Source: Geodermatophilus sp. DSM 45219 (GTDB lineage: Bacteria; Actinomycetota; Actinomycetes; Mycobacteriales; Geodermatophilaceae). Taken from it: a DNA stretch of 64,000 nucleotides. The notes beneath the pieces are model-generated. The model made no database searches. It was not told the DNA's origin and was given only the letters and a program-made list of their open reading frames with translations. Each line of letters starts with the position of its first letter. The stretch's first letter is position 1. Location of the stretch: positions 1-64,000 of the forward strand of contig NZ_FNIQ01000004.1 of NCBI RefSeq assembly GCF_900104025.1, read 5' to 3'. Of the stretch, positions 16,702-24,778 are shown one piece after another. The translations under genes and the position numbers were made by a program.

Positions 16702-17303
16702 CGGGCGGCCCCCACCGGCGCGCACCAGTCGGCCAGTGCGCCGAAGGTGCTGCGCGCGGCGCCGACCACCCGGCCGGCGTCCCCGCCCGCCGACACCCGC
16801 TCGCGGGTCACCCGGCGGTAGGTGTGCCACATGGCGCCGGTCTCGGTGCCGTAGGGGGAGAAGGCGCCCAGCCGCACGCCCGGGCCCAGGGTGGGCAGCG
16901 TGGCCAGGTGCCGGGAGATGAACGTGCCGCCGAGCGTGGACCCCTCCAGCACGTAGAGCCGGCCCAGGGCCTGGTCGGTGTCCTCGACGGCGGGCAGCAC
17001 CGGCTGCTCCGTGCTGCCGGGGCCGGCGCCCAGGGCGGACAGGTCCGCGGCGAACAGGTGCGCGCGGCGCCGCCGCGCCCAGCCCACGGTCTCCGCATCG
17101 GCCGGGTGGCGGTGGGCCCAGGCGTCGAGCCCGGCCTCGGCGGCGGTCCAGAACGCGTGCAGCCGGGTGAGGACGGCGACCAGCCGGTCGCGGCCCAGGT
17201 GCGGGTCCATCAGCGCGAGGGTCGACTCCACCTGCTCGTGCTCGACGGCCGTCGCCGTGCGCAGTTCCGTGAGGACGTCGGGGCCCCCCGCGTGTCGAGG
17301 CAC
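16698..17303 (-). CDS. bphO: Biliverdin-producing heme oxygenase
   Basis: 201-residue heme oxygenase that opens heme to biliverdin, CO and iron, supplying the chromophore of the phytochrome encoded next. His22 in LRTATAVEHEQVE is the likely proximal heme ligand, and LYVLEGSTLGGTFISRHL is the distal-helix signature with the conserved G-x-x-x-G flexibility. GTG 17303 is preferred because GGAGGAG lies just upstream; an ATG at 17324 would add seven residues. The phytochrome gene starts inside the stop codon (GTGA overlap), so pigment enzyme and apoprotein are co-translated. Confidence 0.93.
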   Translation of the reverse strand: MPRHAGGPDVLTELRTATAVEHEQVESTLALMDPHLGRDRLVAVLTRLHAFWTAAEAGLDAWAHRHPADAETVGWARRRRAHLFAADLSALGAGPGSTEQPVLPAVEDTDQALGRLYVLEGSTLGGTFISRHLATLPTLGPGVRLGAFSPYGTETGAMWHTYRRVTRERVSAGGDAGRVVGAARSTFGALADWCAPVGAAR

Positions 17304-17389
17304 CGCCTCTCCTCCCGCAGCCATACCGGTTCCGAGACTAGGCGACACCTGCCGCTGCGGCGCGCTGCGACCACGGTGTGTGGGGCCGG

Positions 17390-18520
17390 TCACCCGCCGG
17401 TCAACCGGGCGTTGCGCAGCGAGGCGTGCAGCAGCAGCCGGGCGTCCCCGTCGGCGACGTCCAGGCCGGTCAGCTCCCCGATCCGGGTGAGCCGGGCGTA
17501 GAGCGTCTGCCGGTGCACGTGCAGCGCCGCCGAGGCCCGCGCCACGCTGCACCCGGCGTCCAGCCAGGTCTCGGCGGTCGTGGTGAGCAGCGGGGAGGCC
17601 AGCAGCGGGCGGACGGCGGGGTCCGGGCCGGGCAGTGCCGCGGCGATCCGCCAGCCGCCCAGCTCGTCCCAGTGCGCCACGGGGGAGAACCGCGGGACGG
17701 CTCCGGCGACCCGCGCGGCGGTGCGCGCCTGCTCCCACCGCCCGGGCAACCCGTCGGCCGCGGTCCCGACGGCGGAGAGCCCCGCGCTGCTGCCGGGAGG
17801 CAGGCCGGCGAGCGCGGCGGCGGTGACCGCGACGGCCGGGCGCAGGTCCGCCGGCCCGGGCAGCGGGACGGCGACCGCGACCGCGTCCTCCCCGGGCAGG
17901 ACGGCGGTGACCGCGCCGGCGGCCGGTGCCCGCCACGGCGAGGGCAGCCCCGCGCCGGCCGGGCGCAGCGCCACGAGCACCACGGCGGTCGCGGCGCCCC
18001 AGGCCGCCGTGAGCGCCGCCGTCGCCGGCCCGGCCGCCGCCGGGGTGCCGGTGAGCGCGGTGGCCAGCGGCCGGCCCAGGTCGCCGGCGTCCTCCTCGCG
18101 CTCGGCCAGCAGCCGCCCGGCCTCGGCCGCCAGCTCCACCGCGCCGGCCAGCGCGGGGTCGTCGGCGGCCGCCGGGTCGGTGCGCCCGCCGTCGAGCAGC
18201 CACAGGTAGCCACGGGTGCGCCCGCCGTGCCGGACCGGCAGCACCAGCCGGGTGAGGATGCCGGCGGCCGGGTCGCCCGGGGTCCGCAGCGGGCCCTCGG
18301 CGGTCGCGATGCCGAAGTCCTCGAACCGGCGGCGGGTGTCCGGGGTGGAGCCCCGCCCGAGGATCGAGCGGGTCCGGACGGCGTCCATCACCGGGGTCTC
18401 CTCGCCCTCGACCGGGTGGGCGCAGAAGGCCAGCAGGGTGAAGTCGGCGTCCTCGAGGGTCGCGGGGGCGCCCAGCAGGGCCGAGACCCGGTCGACCAGC
18501 TCCTGCAGCTCGTCGCGCAC
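17390..18520 (-). CDS. PucR-family regulator, likely of proline catabolism
   Basis: 376 residues. The C-terminal helix-turn-helix AETWLDAGCSVARASAALHV-HRQTLYARLTRIGELTGLDV (about 320-360) is the PucR C-terminal DNA-binding domain (HTH_30), preceded by an Ala-rich GGDEF-like (CdaR) region. It has no classical N-terminal PucR catalytic domain but a short GAF-like part. GTG 18520 follows AGGGGGGA; ATG 18538 has no ribosome site. It is divergent from the proline dehydrogenase, a layout common in actinobacteria where such a protein activates proline use. Confidence 0.87.
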   Translation of the reverse strand: MRDELQELVDRVSALLGAPATLEDADFTLLAFCAHPVEGEETPVMDAVRTRSILGRGSTPDTRRRFEDFGIATAEGPLRTPGDPAAGILTRLVLPVRHGGRTRGYLWLLDGGRTDPAAADDPALAGAVELAAEAGRLLAEREEDAGDLGRPLATALTGTPAAAGPATAALTAAWGAATAVVLVALRPAGAGLPSPWRAPAAGAVTAVLPGEDAVAVAVPLPGPADLRPAVAVTAAALAGLPPGSSAGLSAVGTAADGLPGRWEQARTAARVAGAVPRFSPVAHWDELGGWRIAAALPGPDPAVRPLLASPLLTTTAETWLDAGCSVARASAALHVHRQTLYARLTRIGELTGLDVADGDARLLLHASLRNARLTGG

Positions 18521-18544
18521 GCCGCCGTCCCCCCTCATACAGGT

Positions 18545-18562
18545 GTACGAGGGGAACCGTAC
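18545..18562. promoter_or_regulatory. Candidate PucR binding site
   Basis: GTACG (18545-18549) and CGTAC (18558-18562) form an inverted repeat with an 8-base spacer in the 115-base gap between the divergent pucR-type regulator and proline dehydrogenase. It is the only symmetric element there. Function is inferred from position. Confidence 0.4.
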
Positions 18563-18635
18563 GTCCGTCGCTGGTGGGGCGGGCCGCGGCTGCCTAGCGT
18601 CAGGGGTGTCCGGTCCCCGGTCGCGGAGGTGGCGC

Positions 18636-19571
18636 GTGTTCTCGCAGAAGGCCCTGCTGCTCGGCGCCTCGCGGCGGCCCGAGCTGCGCCGGCTGGTGGT
18701 CGGCACCCCGGCCACGCGGCGGGTCGTCGACCGCTTCGTCGCCGGTGAGACGCTCGACGAGGCGCTGGCCGTCGTCCGCTCGCTCACCCGCGCGGGGATC
18801 GCCGTCACCCTCGACCACCTCGGCGAGGGCGTGACCGACCGGGCCGAGGCGGTGCGCTCGCGCGACGCCTACCTGGCGCTGCTCGACGGACTGGCCCCGC
18901 TGGGCCTGGGCCGCGCCGCCGAGGTGTCGGTGAAGCTGTCGGCGTTCGGGCAGGCGCTGCCCGGCGGGGGCACCGACCTGGCGCTGGAGCTGGTCCGCCC
19001 GGTCGCCGAGGCGGCGTCGGCGACCGGCACCACGGTCACCCTCGACATGGAGGAGTCGGCCACCGTCGACTCCACCCTCGCCGTCCTCGCCGAACTGCGC
19101 CGCGACCACCCGGGCACCGGCGCGGTGCTGCAGGCCGCGCTGCACCGCACGGAGGACGACGCCCGGGCCCTCGCCACCCCCGGCTCGCGGGTACGGCTGG
19201 TCAAGGGGGCCTACGACGAGCCGCCGTCGGTCGCCTTCCAGTCGCGGCACGACGTCGACGCCGCCTACGCCCGCTGCCTCGGGGTCCTCATGCGCGGCCC
19301 CGGGCACCCGATGGTGGGCACCCACGACCCGCGGCTGCTGTCGGTCGCCCGGCGGCTGGCCGCCCAGCAGGGCCGGAAGCCGGACTCCTGGGAGGTGCAG
19401 ATGCTCTACGGCATCCGCGCCGCCGAGCAGCGCCGGCTGGCCGCCGAGGGCCTGTGCGTCCGGGCCTACGTCCCCTACGGCGCCGACTGGTACGGCTACT
19501 TCATGCGCCGGCTGGCCGAGCGTCCCGCGAACCTGCGCTTCTTCCTGCGCTCCCTCGTCACCACCACCTGA
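18636..19571 (+). CDS. pruB: Proline dehydrogenase (monofunctional)
   Basis: 311-residue FAD enzyme oxidising L-proline to 1-pyrroline-5-carboxylate at the membrane face. The barrel shows AEVSVKLSAFG, TVTLDMEESATVDSTL, RVRLVKGAYDEPPSVAF (the K-G-A-Y/E-E loop), VGTHDPRLL, EVQMLYGIR and the C-terminal substrate-binding VRAYVPYGADWYGYFMRRLA with the R-R-L that clamps the proline carboxylate. GTG 18636 has GGAGGT six bases upstream. Length matches the short monofunctional actinobacterial and Thermus type. It lies 61 bases ahead of P5C dehydrogenase; the gap contains a large hairpin. Confidence 0.94.
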   Translation: MFSQKALLLGASRRPELRRLVVGTPATRRVVDRFVAGETLDEALAVVRSLTRAGIAVTLDHLGEGVTDRAEAVRSRDAYLALLDGLAPLGLGRAAEVSVKLSAFGQALPGGGTDLALELVRPVAEAASATGTTVTLDMEESATVDSTLAVLAELRRDHPGTGAVLQAALHRTEDDARALATPGSRVRLVKGAYDEPPSVAFQSRHDVDAAYARCLGVLMRGPGHPMVGTHDPRLLSVARRLAAQQGRKPDSWEVQMLYGIRAAEQRRLAAEGLCVRAYVPYGADWYGYFMRRLAERPANLRFFLRSLVTTT

Positions 19572-19572
19572 T

Positions 19573-19618
19573 CCCCGGTCCCGCCAATATCGCGATATCG
19601 GCGGGACCGGGGTCGCGA
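19573..19618 (+). repeat. Hairpin containing a dispersed 24-bp palindrome, between pruB and pruA
   Basis: CCCCGGTCCCGCC (19573-19585) pairs with GGCGGGACCGGGG, enclosing ATATCGCGATAT. The inner 24 bases (19581-19604) differ at only two positions from a palindrome at 55912-55935, immediately after another stop codon. Between two co-directional genes it may attenuate transcription or protect the upstream message rather than terminate fully. The feature end includes the right arm and flanks. Confidence 0.75.
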
Positions 19619-19632
19619 ACAGGAGAACCCCG

Positions 19633-21258
19633 ATGGACGCCGTCACCTCCGTCCCCGCGCCGCGCAACGAGCCGGTGCTCAGCTACGCCGCGGGCACCCC
19701 GGAGCGCACCGAGCTGCAGCAGCGGCTCACCGAGCTGGCCGGCGAGCGGCTCGAGCTGACCATGACGCTGGGGGAGGAACAGCGGATGGGCAGCGGCGAG
19801 CGGTTCGACGTCGTGCAGCCGCACCGGCACGCCGCCGTGCTGGGCACCGCCGCGCACGCCACCCACGCCGACGCCCAGGAGGCGGTGGCGTGCGCGAAGG
19901 CGGCCGCCCCGGCGTGGCGCGACCTGTCCTTCGACGACCGGGCCGCGGTGTTCCTCCGCGCCGCCGAGCTGCTCGCCGGGCCGTGGCGGCAGACCCTCAA
20001 CGCCGCGACGATGCTCGGCCAGTCCAAGACCGCCCAGCAGGCCGAGATCGACTCCGCCTGCGAGCTGGTCGACTTCTGGCGCTACAACGTGCACTTCGCC
20101 CGGCGGATCCTCGCCGAGCAGCCGGAGTCCTCACCCGGCGTGTGGAACCGCACCGACCACCGGCCGCTGGAGGGGTTCGTCTACGCGGTCACCCCGTTCA
20201 ACTTCACCGCGATCGCCGGCAACCTGCCCACCGCTCCGGCGCTCATGGGCAACAGCGTCGTGTGGAAGCCGGCCCCCACCCAGCAGTTCGCCGCGCACTT
20301 CCTCATGCGGCTGCTGGAGGAGGCCGGGCTGCCGCCGGGGGTGATCACCATGGTGACCGGCGACGGGGTCGCGGTCTCCGACGTCGCCCTGGCCGACCAG
20401 GACCTCGCCGGCATCCACTTCACCGGGTCCACGGCGGTGTTCCAGCACCTGTGGCGCACCGTGGGGGAGAACATCGCCGGCTACCGCGGCTACCCGCGCA
20501 TCGTCGGGGAGACCGGCGGCAAGGATTTCGTCGTGGCCCACCCCTCGGCCGACGTCGACGTGCTGCGCACCGCGCTGGTCCGCGGCGCCTTCGAGTACCA
20601 GGGGCAGAAGTGCTCGGCGGCCTCGCGCGCCTACGTGCCGCGGTCGGTGTGGGCGCGGCTGCGCGAGGACCTGGTCGGGGTCACCGAGTCTCTGCCGATG
20701 GGCGACGTCACCGACTTCTCGAACTTCATGGGCGCGGTGATCGACCGGAGGTCCTTCGCGAAGCTGTCCGGCGTGCTCGGCCGGGTGGACGACGACCCGG
20801 CGCTATCGATCGTCGCCGGCGGGCAGGCCGACGACTCCGAGGGCTTCTTCGTGCGGCCGACCGTCATCGAGGGCACCGACCCCGGGCACGAGGTGTTCAC
20901 CACCGAGTACTTCGGGCCGATCCTCGCGGTGCACGTCTACGACGACGCCGACTACGACACCGTGCTCACCCAGATGGAGTCGGCGGCGCCCTACGCGCTC
21001 ACCGGGGCGGTCATCGCACAGGACCGGGCCGCCATCGCGCACGCGCAGCGCTTCCTGCGGTTCGCGGCGGGCAACTTCTACGTCAACGACAAGCCGACCG
21101 GCGCGGTCGTCGGCCAGCAGCCCTTCGGCGGCGGGCGGGCCTCGGGCACCAACGACAAGGCCGGCGCCCTGCAGAACCTGCTGCGCTGGACGTCGACCCG
21201 GTCGATCAAGGAGACGTTCGCGCCCCCGACCGACCACACCTACCCGTACATGCAGTAA
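19633..21258 (+). CDS. pruA: L-glutamate gamma-semialdehyde (1-pyrroline-5-carboxylate) dehydrogenase
   Basis: 541-residue NAD-dependent aldehyde dehydrogenase completing proline degradation to glutamate. Class signatures: NFTAIAGNLPTAPALMGNSV-VWKP for the cofactor fold, catalytic Glu293 in GETGGKDFV, nucleophile Cys327 in QGQKCSAASRAYVP, and the C-terminal GGGRASGTNDKAG substrate-binding turn typical of P5CDH. ATG 19633 is preceded by AGGAGA. Length matches group 1 P5CDH (about 540). Co-directional with proline dehydrogenase and presumably under the same PucR-type control. Its 3' side carries a composite palindromic element. Confidence 0.96.
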   Translation: MDAVTSVPAPRNEPVLSYAAGTPERTELQQRLTELAGERLELTMTLGEEQRMGSGERFDVVQPHRHAAVLGTAAHATHADAQEAVACAKAAAPAWRDLSFDDRAAVFLRAAELLAGPWRQTLNAATMLGQSKTAQQAEIDSACELVDFWRYNVHFARRILAEQPESSPGVWNRTDHRPLEGFVYAVTPFNFTAIAGNLPTAPALMGNSVVWKPAPTQQFAAHFLMRLLEEAGLPPGVITMVTGDGVAVSDVALADQDLAGIHFTGSTAVFQHLWRTVGENIAGYRGYPRIVGETGGKDFVVAHPSADVDVLRTALVRGAFEYQGQKCSAASRAYVPRSVWARLREDLVGVTESLPMGDVTDFSNFMGAVIDRRSFAKLSGVLGRVDDDPALSIVAGGQADDSEGFFVRPTVIEGTDPGHEVFTTEYFGPILAVHVYDDADYDTVLTQMESAAPYALTGAVIAQDRAAIAHAQRFLRFAAGNFYVNDKPTGAVVGQQPFGGGRASGTNDKAGALQNLLRWTSTRSIKETFAPPTDHTYPYMQ

Positions 21259-21268
21259 GTGCCGCCCG

Positions 21269-21329
21269 ATGATCAGGTGACCTGATCATGCGGCGTCCTG
21301 GCTCACCTCCAGCGGTGAGCCAGGACGCC
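21269..21329. repeat. Composite palindromic element, copy 1 (between convergent genes)
   Basis: Two modules: ATGATCAGGT-G-ACCTGATCAT (21269-21289), a 21-base palindrome, then a hairpin with 16-bp arms GGCGTCCTGGCTCACC (21292-21307) and GGTGAGCCAGGACGCC (21314-21329). The same two modules in the same order, on the other strand, occur at 53551-53633. Sits between pruA and the convergent DUF488 gene, so a bidirectional terminator role is likely. Confidence 0.8.
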
Positions 21330-21351
21330 GGACGGTGATCCAGGCCGCCCC

Positions 21352-21879
21352 TCACCGGGCGGGCCAGTGGATCTCGCCGTCCCCGCTCAGCACCGCGCCC
21401 TCCGAGAGGCGGTGCGGGCTGAGCCGGCCACCGGGCATGAGGTGCTGCACCGGCACGTCCCGGGCGAGGACGGCGACGTCGGCGACGATCCGCCGGTGGC
21501 AGCGCCACCACACGCTCTCGCTGCACATCACCGCGACCGTCGCGCCGGCCGCCTCGGCGAGCACCTCGTCCAGCGCCGCGGCGAACTCCGGCGTCCGGGT
21601 GTGGGCTGCGTAGGCGGCGAACTGGGCGACGGTCCACCAGCCGTCGGCGACGGGCTCGCCCGCGGGGAGCGCACGGCGCCCGCCCAGGCGCGCGTCCCAC
21701 CGGTAGCCGACCCCGGCCGCGGGCAGCCACGCCTCCAGCGCCTCCCGCCGGACGTCGGGGTTGGTGCGGCTGCCCGGGAACCGGCGGACGTCGACGACCA
21801 GCCCGACCCCTGCCGCGGTCAGCCGGGCGCCGAGGCGGGCGCGGTCGTCCGGGCCGTGGCCGACGGTGAGCAGGGGCAC
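21352..21879 (-). CDS. DUF488-family protein
   Basis: 175 residues. Family marks: LLTVGHGPDD at the N-terminus, VVDVRRFPGSRTNPDVRREA (the D-V-R-x-x-P-x-S signature), YRWDARLGGRR, and the C-terminal VMCSESVWWRCHRRIVAD with Cys, Glu and the C-H-R triad. The molecular role of DUF488 is not established; some members sit with nucleic-acid or metal-related genes. GTG 21879 is chosen from GGGGAGAGG just upstream. It follows the methyltransferase gene by 25 bases on the same strand and may form an operon with it. Confidence 0.85.
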   Translation of the reverse strand: MPLLTVGHGPDDRARLGARLTAAGVGLVVDVRRFPGSRTNPDVRREALEAWLPAAGVGYRWDARLGGRRALPAGEPVADGWWTVAQFAAYAAHTRTPEFAAALDEVLAEAAGATVAVMCSESVWWRCHRRIVADVAVLARDVPVQHLMPGGRLSPHRLSEGAVLSGDGEIHWPAR

Positions 21880-21904
21880 GGGCGGCCTCTCCCCGGCGTG
21901 GACG

Positions 21905-22573
21905 TCAGGCCGGCCGGCGGGCCGCACCGAGGACGTGCGGCGCGGCTGGGAGCGGGACGCGGGAGTCGGGGAAGCGCAGCCGGCGCAGCGCGGTGACCTC
22001 GAAGCCGGCCTGCTCGACGAGACCGACCGGGTCGACCGCCGTGTGGCAGCCGCCGGCCAGCAGCGGCCAGACGGTGGCGTCGGCCACCCGCTGCACCGCC
22101 CGCAGCCGCCGGGTCGGGGCCAGACCGTGCTCCAGGAAGACCAGCGTGCCGCCGGGGCGCAGCACCCGGCCGAGCTCGGCCAGCCCGCCCGCGCGGTCGG
22201 GCAGCGAGCACAGCACCAGGCAGAGCACCGCGGCGTCGAACGCGGCGTCCGGCAGGGGCAGTGCCTCGGCGGTGCCGGGGACCACGGTGACCGGCACCGG
22301 CGCGCCCGCGGCCGCCCGGCTCGCGAGCCCGCGCAGGTGCGGTTCGGGTTCCACCGCGGTCACCCCCGTCACCGCCGACGGGTAGCGCGCGAAGTTCCGG
22401 CCGTTGCCGCAGCCCACCTCCACCACCCGGCCGGACAACGGGGCGAGCAGCTCGGACCGCAGCTCGCCCAGGCCCTCGGCGTCCATCCCCTCGCTGATGC
22501 GCGCGTAGAGGCGGCTGAACACCGGACGGCGGCGGTCGCGGGCCGGGGACGGGACCGGGGCGGGGAGGCTCAC
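21905..22573 (-). CDS. Class I SAM-dependent methyltransferase (UbiE/Methyltransf_11 type)
   Basis: 222 residues. Motif I is VVEVGCGNGRNFARYP (about 52-67), motif II acidic VTAVEPEPHLR, and motif IV FDAAVLCLVLCSLPDRAGGL, followed by LGRVLRPGGTLVFLEHG, the standard Methyltransf_11 order. The C-terminal part WPLLAGGCHTAVDPVGLVEQ-AGF resembles methyltransferases acting on small molecules or lipids. The substrate is unknown. GTG 22573 is preferred; upstream in-frame GTG/ATG codons up to 22654 would add Gly/Arg-rich residues. Divergent from an MFS gene. Confidence 0.82.
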   Translation of the reverse strand: MSLPAPVPSPARDRRRPVFSRLYARISEGMDAEGLGELRSELLAPLSGRVVEVGCGNGRNFARYPSAVTGVTAVEPEPHLRGLASRAAAGAPVPVTVVPGTAEALPLPDAAFDAAVLCLVLCSLPDRAGGLAELGRVLRPGGTLVFLEHGLAPTRRLRAVQRVADATVWPLLAGGCHTAVDPVGLVEQAGFEVTALRRLRFPDSRVPLPAAPHVLGAARRPA

Positions 22574-22695
22574 CCCCGGATGGTGCACCGGCACCGGCCA
22601 GTGCGGCACTCCCCCCGTGCACCCGCGTCGGCGCCGGCCCCCGGTGCCGGTCATGCTGGTCCGCCGGGCGACGGTGCCCGGACGAGGGGAGCGGT

Positions 22696-23850
22696 GTGGC
22701 GCAGGGGACGACGGAGGCGCGGACCTCGCTGTGGCGGTTGCCGGGGGTGCGGTCGCTGGCCGGCCTGAGCGCGCTCGGGTTCACCAGCTACTGCCTGACG
22801 CTGGCCTCGCTGCCCGCCTACGCGGTCGCCGGGGGTGCCGCCGTCGACACCGCGGGCGTGGTCACCGCGGTCTTCCTGGTCGCGACCATCGCCGTCCAGT
22901 CGGTGGTACCGGCGCTGACCGCCCGGTACGGCGCCGGGCCGGTGCTCGCCGCCGGGCTGGTCGCGCTCGGGGCGCCCTCGCCGCTGTACGTGGTGGACGA
23001 CGGGCTGCTGTGGCTCTCGGCGGTCTCCGCGGTGCGCGGCGTCGGGTTCGCGGTGCTCACCGTGCTGGGCGCGACGCTGGCCGCCCGGGTGGCCCCGGCC
23101 GAGCGGCGCGGTGAGTCGATCGGCATCTACGGGCTGGCCATCGCGGTACCCAACCTGGTGGCGGTCCCGGCCGGTGTGGCGCTGGTGCTGGACGGGCACG
23201 TGGGCTGGCTGGCCTGGCTGGCCGCCTCCCCGGTGCTGGCGGTGCCGCTGGTGCCCCGGCTGGTGCGGGCGGTCCGCGGCGAGGTGCCGGCCGGGACGTC
23301 GTCCTCCCGGGCGGCGGTGCGCGCCGCGCTCGCGCCGTCCGCGGTGCTGCTGGTGGTCACCCTCGCCGGTGGCGGGCTGGTCACCTTCCTGCCGATCGAG
23401 CGGCCCGACGGCGTGCTGGCGACCGCGGCGCTGCTGGTCTTCGGGCTCACCGGCGCGCTCACCCGGTGGCGGGCCGGCGTGCTCGCCGACCGCTTCGGCA
23501 CCCGGCTGCTGCTCCCGCTGGCCCTGCTGGTGTCCGCGGCGGGGATCGGCGCCGTCGCGCTCGGCCTGGCGGCCGGGGCCGGTTGGGTGCTCGCCGGGTC
23601 CGCGCTGTTCGGCGCGGGCTACGGCACGGTGCAGAACCTCACCCTGCTGGCGGCGTTCGCCCGCGCCGGCGCGGGCGGGGCCACCGCCGCCAGCGCCCTG
23701 TGGAACGCCTCGTTCGACGCCGGGACGGCGATCGGTGCGCTGGCGCTCGGGCTCGTCGCCGCGGGGTTCGGCCTGCCGTGGACCTACGTGCTGGTCGCCG
23801 GGGTGCTGCTGGTCGCCCTGCCGCTCGCACGGTCCGCCGCCCGGGCCTGA
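22696..23850 (+). CDS. MFS transporter (12 TM)
   Basis: 384-residue major-facilitator protein with about 12 hydrophobic segments. It has the relics of motif A in the first loop (ARYGAGPVLAAG) and clearer in the second half (LADRFGTRLLLPLALLVSAA). A sugar- or drug-efflux subgroup is possible but no substrate signature is visible. Compact length (384) and short loops are typical of YfcJ/AraJ-like members. GTG 22696 has GAGGGGAG upstream. Divergent from the methyltransferase gene and without an obvious partner. Confidence 0.82.
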   Translation: MAQGTTEARTSLWRLPGVRSLAGLSALGFTSYCLTLASLPAYAVAGGAAVDTAGVVTAVFLVATIAVQSVVPALTARYGAGPVLAAGLVALGAPSPLYVVDDGLLWLSAVSAVRGVGFAVLTVLGATLAARVAPAERRGESIGIYGLAIAVPNLVAVPAGVALVLDGHVGWLAWLAASPVLAVPLVPRLVRAVRGEVPAGTSSSRAAVRAALAPSAVLLVVTLAGGGLVTFLPIERPDGVLATAALLVFGLTGALTRWRAGVLADRFGTRLLLPLALLVSAAGIGAVALGLAAGAGWVLAGSALFGAGYGTVQNLTLLAAFARAGAGGATAASALWNASFDAGTAIGALALGLVAAGFGLPWTYVLVAGVLLVALPLARSAARA

Positions 23851-23902
23851 TCGGGGTCGCCGGCCCCTGCCCACGCAGGCCGGCCGGGTGTAGACGTCAG
23901 CG

Positions 23903-24340
23903 ATGAGTGCGTCCGAGGTCCTCGACCTGTTCCGCCGCGCGGTTGCCGACGACGACGCGGTCGCCATGCGGGCGGGTCTGGACCGGGTGCTCGGCCTGAC
24001 CTCGGGCACGGGCCTGTCGGCCGAGGACGAGTACCGCGTCCGGCACCCCGGCTACGTGATGGAGATGCCGCAGTCGGGCGAGCGCATCCGCGGCCGCGAG
24101 GCGATGCGGGCGATGCAGGAGGCGTTCCCCACCCCGCCGCGGATCACCGTGCGGCGCGTGGTCGGTGCCGGCCACGTGTGGGTGCTCGAGGGCGTCAACG
24201 ACTACGGCGCGGAGGTCTGGCACGTCGCACTCGTCCTGGAGTTCGACGACGACGGGCGGATCGTGCGCGACACCCGCTACTACGCGCAGCCCGTCGAGCC
24301 GCCCGCCTGGCGAGCTGCGTGGGTCGAGCCGCTCGGCTGA
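23903..24340 (+). CDS. NTF2-like (SnoaL-fold) protein
   Basis: 145 residues with the cone-shaped SnoaL/NTF2 fold pattern: N-terminal helices MSASEVLDLFRRAVADDDAV, then YVMEMPQSGERIRGREAMRA-MQEAFP, and beta strands VVGAGHVWVLEGVNDYGAEV-WHVALVLEFDDDGRIVRDTR-YYAQP. Such proteins are often polyketide cyclase- or isomerase-like, or have no enzymatic role. The conserved R-D-x-R-Y/E-Y-W/A-x end is present. ATG 23903. Function cannot be set from the context; convergent with the next hypothetical gene. Confidence 0.8.
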   Translation: MSASEVLDLFRRAVADDDAVAMRAGLDRVLGLTSGTGLSAEDEYRVRHPGYVMEMPQSGERIRGREAMRAMQEAFPTPPRITVRRVVGAGHVWVLEGVNDYGAEVWHVALVLEFDDDGRIVRDTRYYAQPVEPPAWRAAWVEPLG

Positions 24341-24343
24341 CCG

Positions 24344-24691
24344 TCAGCCGGCGACCCGCGCGGCGGCCTCGCGCAGCGCGCGGAGGAACAGCACCTCCTC
24401 GGCCGAGCGGCGCAGCCAGGCCCGCAGCCCCTCAGGGTCGGTGCGGGAGGCGTCGCGCAGCTTCCCCAGCTCCAGCTGCCGGGTGCTGGCCTGCGCGCGC
24501 TGGGCGGGGGGCAGCCGGCGGCCGTCGGCGCGCGCGATCGCGGTCAGACCGGCCCCCACGAACACGAGGTCGCGGATCCCCGTGACGCCGGCGAGCAGCT
24601 CGTCGGCCCCGGCGCCGTCGTCGGCGGAGAGGCGGCGGACCAGCTCCTCGGCGGTCTCCCGACCGGCCTGTGCGTCAGTCATGGTGTCCAT
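24344..24691 (-). CDS. Hypothetical alpha-helical protein
   Basis: 115 residues, no signal peptide, predicted almost wholly helical (TAEELVRRLSADDGAGADEL, QLELGKLRDASRTDPEGLRA, LFLRALREAAARVAG). No family recognised. Codon bias agrees with neighbours and the stop lies just 4 bases from the convergent NTF2-like gene. ATG 24691 or 24682 may be the start. Confidence 0.6.
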   Translation of the reverse strand: MDTMTDAQAGRETAEELVRRLSADDGAGADELLAGVTGIRDLVFVGAGLTAIARADGRRLPPAQRAQASTRQLELGKLRDASRTDPEGLRAWLRRSAEEVLFLRALREAAARVAG

Positions 24692-24778
24692 CGTCCCAGG
24701 GCCGGGGATGCCGCTGTCCCCCGCGCACCGACGGCCCTGCAGGACCGGCAGTGCACGAGGGACACCGGCGACGGGCGG

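Noticed and set aside
14350-16821. Long plus-strand frames opposite the phytochrome gene
   Set aside because: Typical high-GC antisense frames; phytochrome motifs with correct spacing are on the minus strand.
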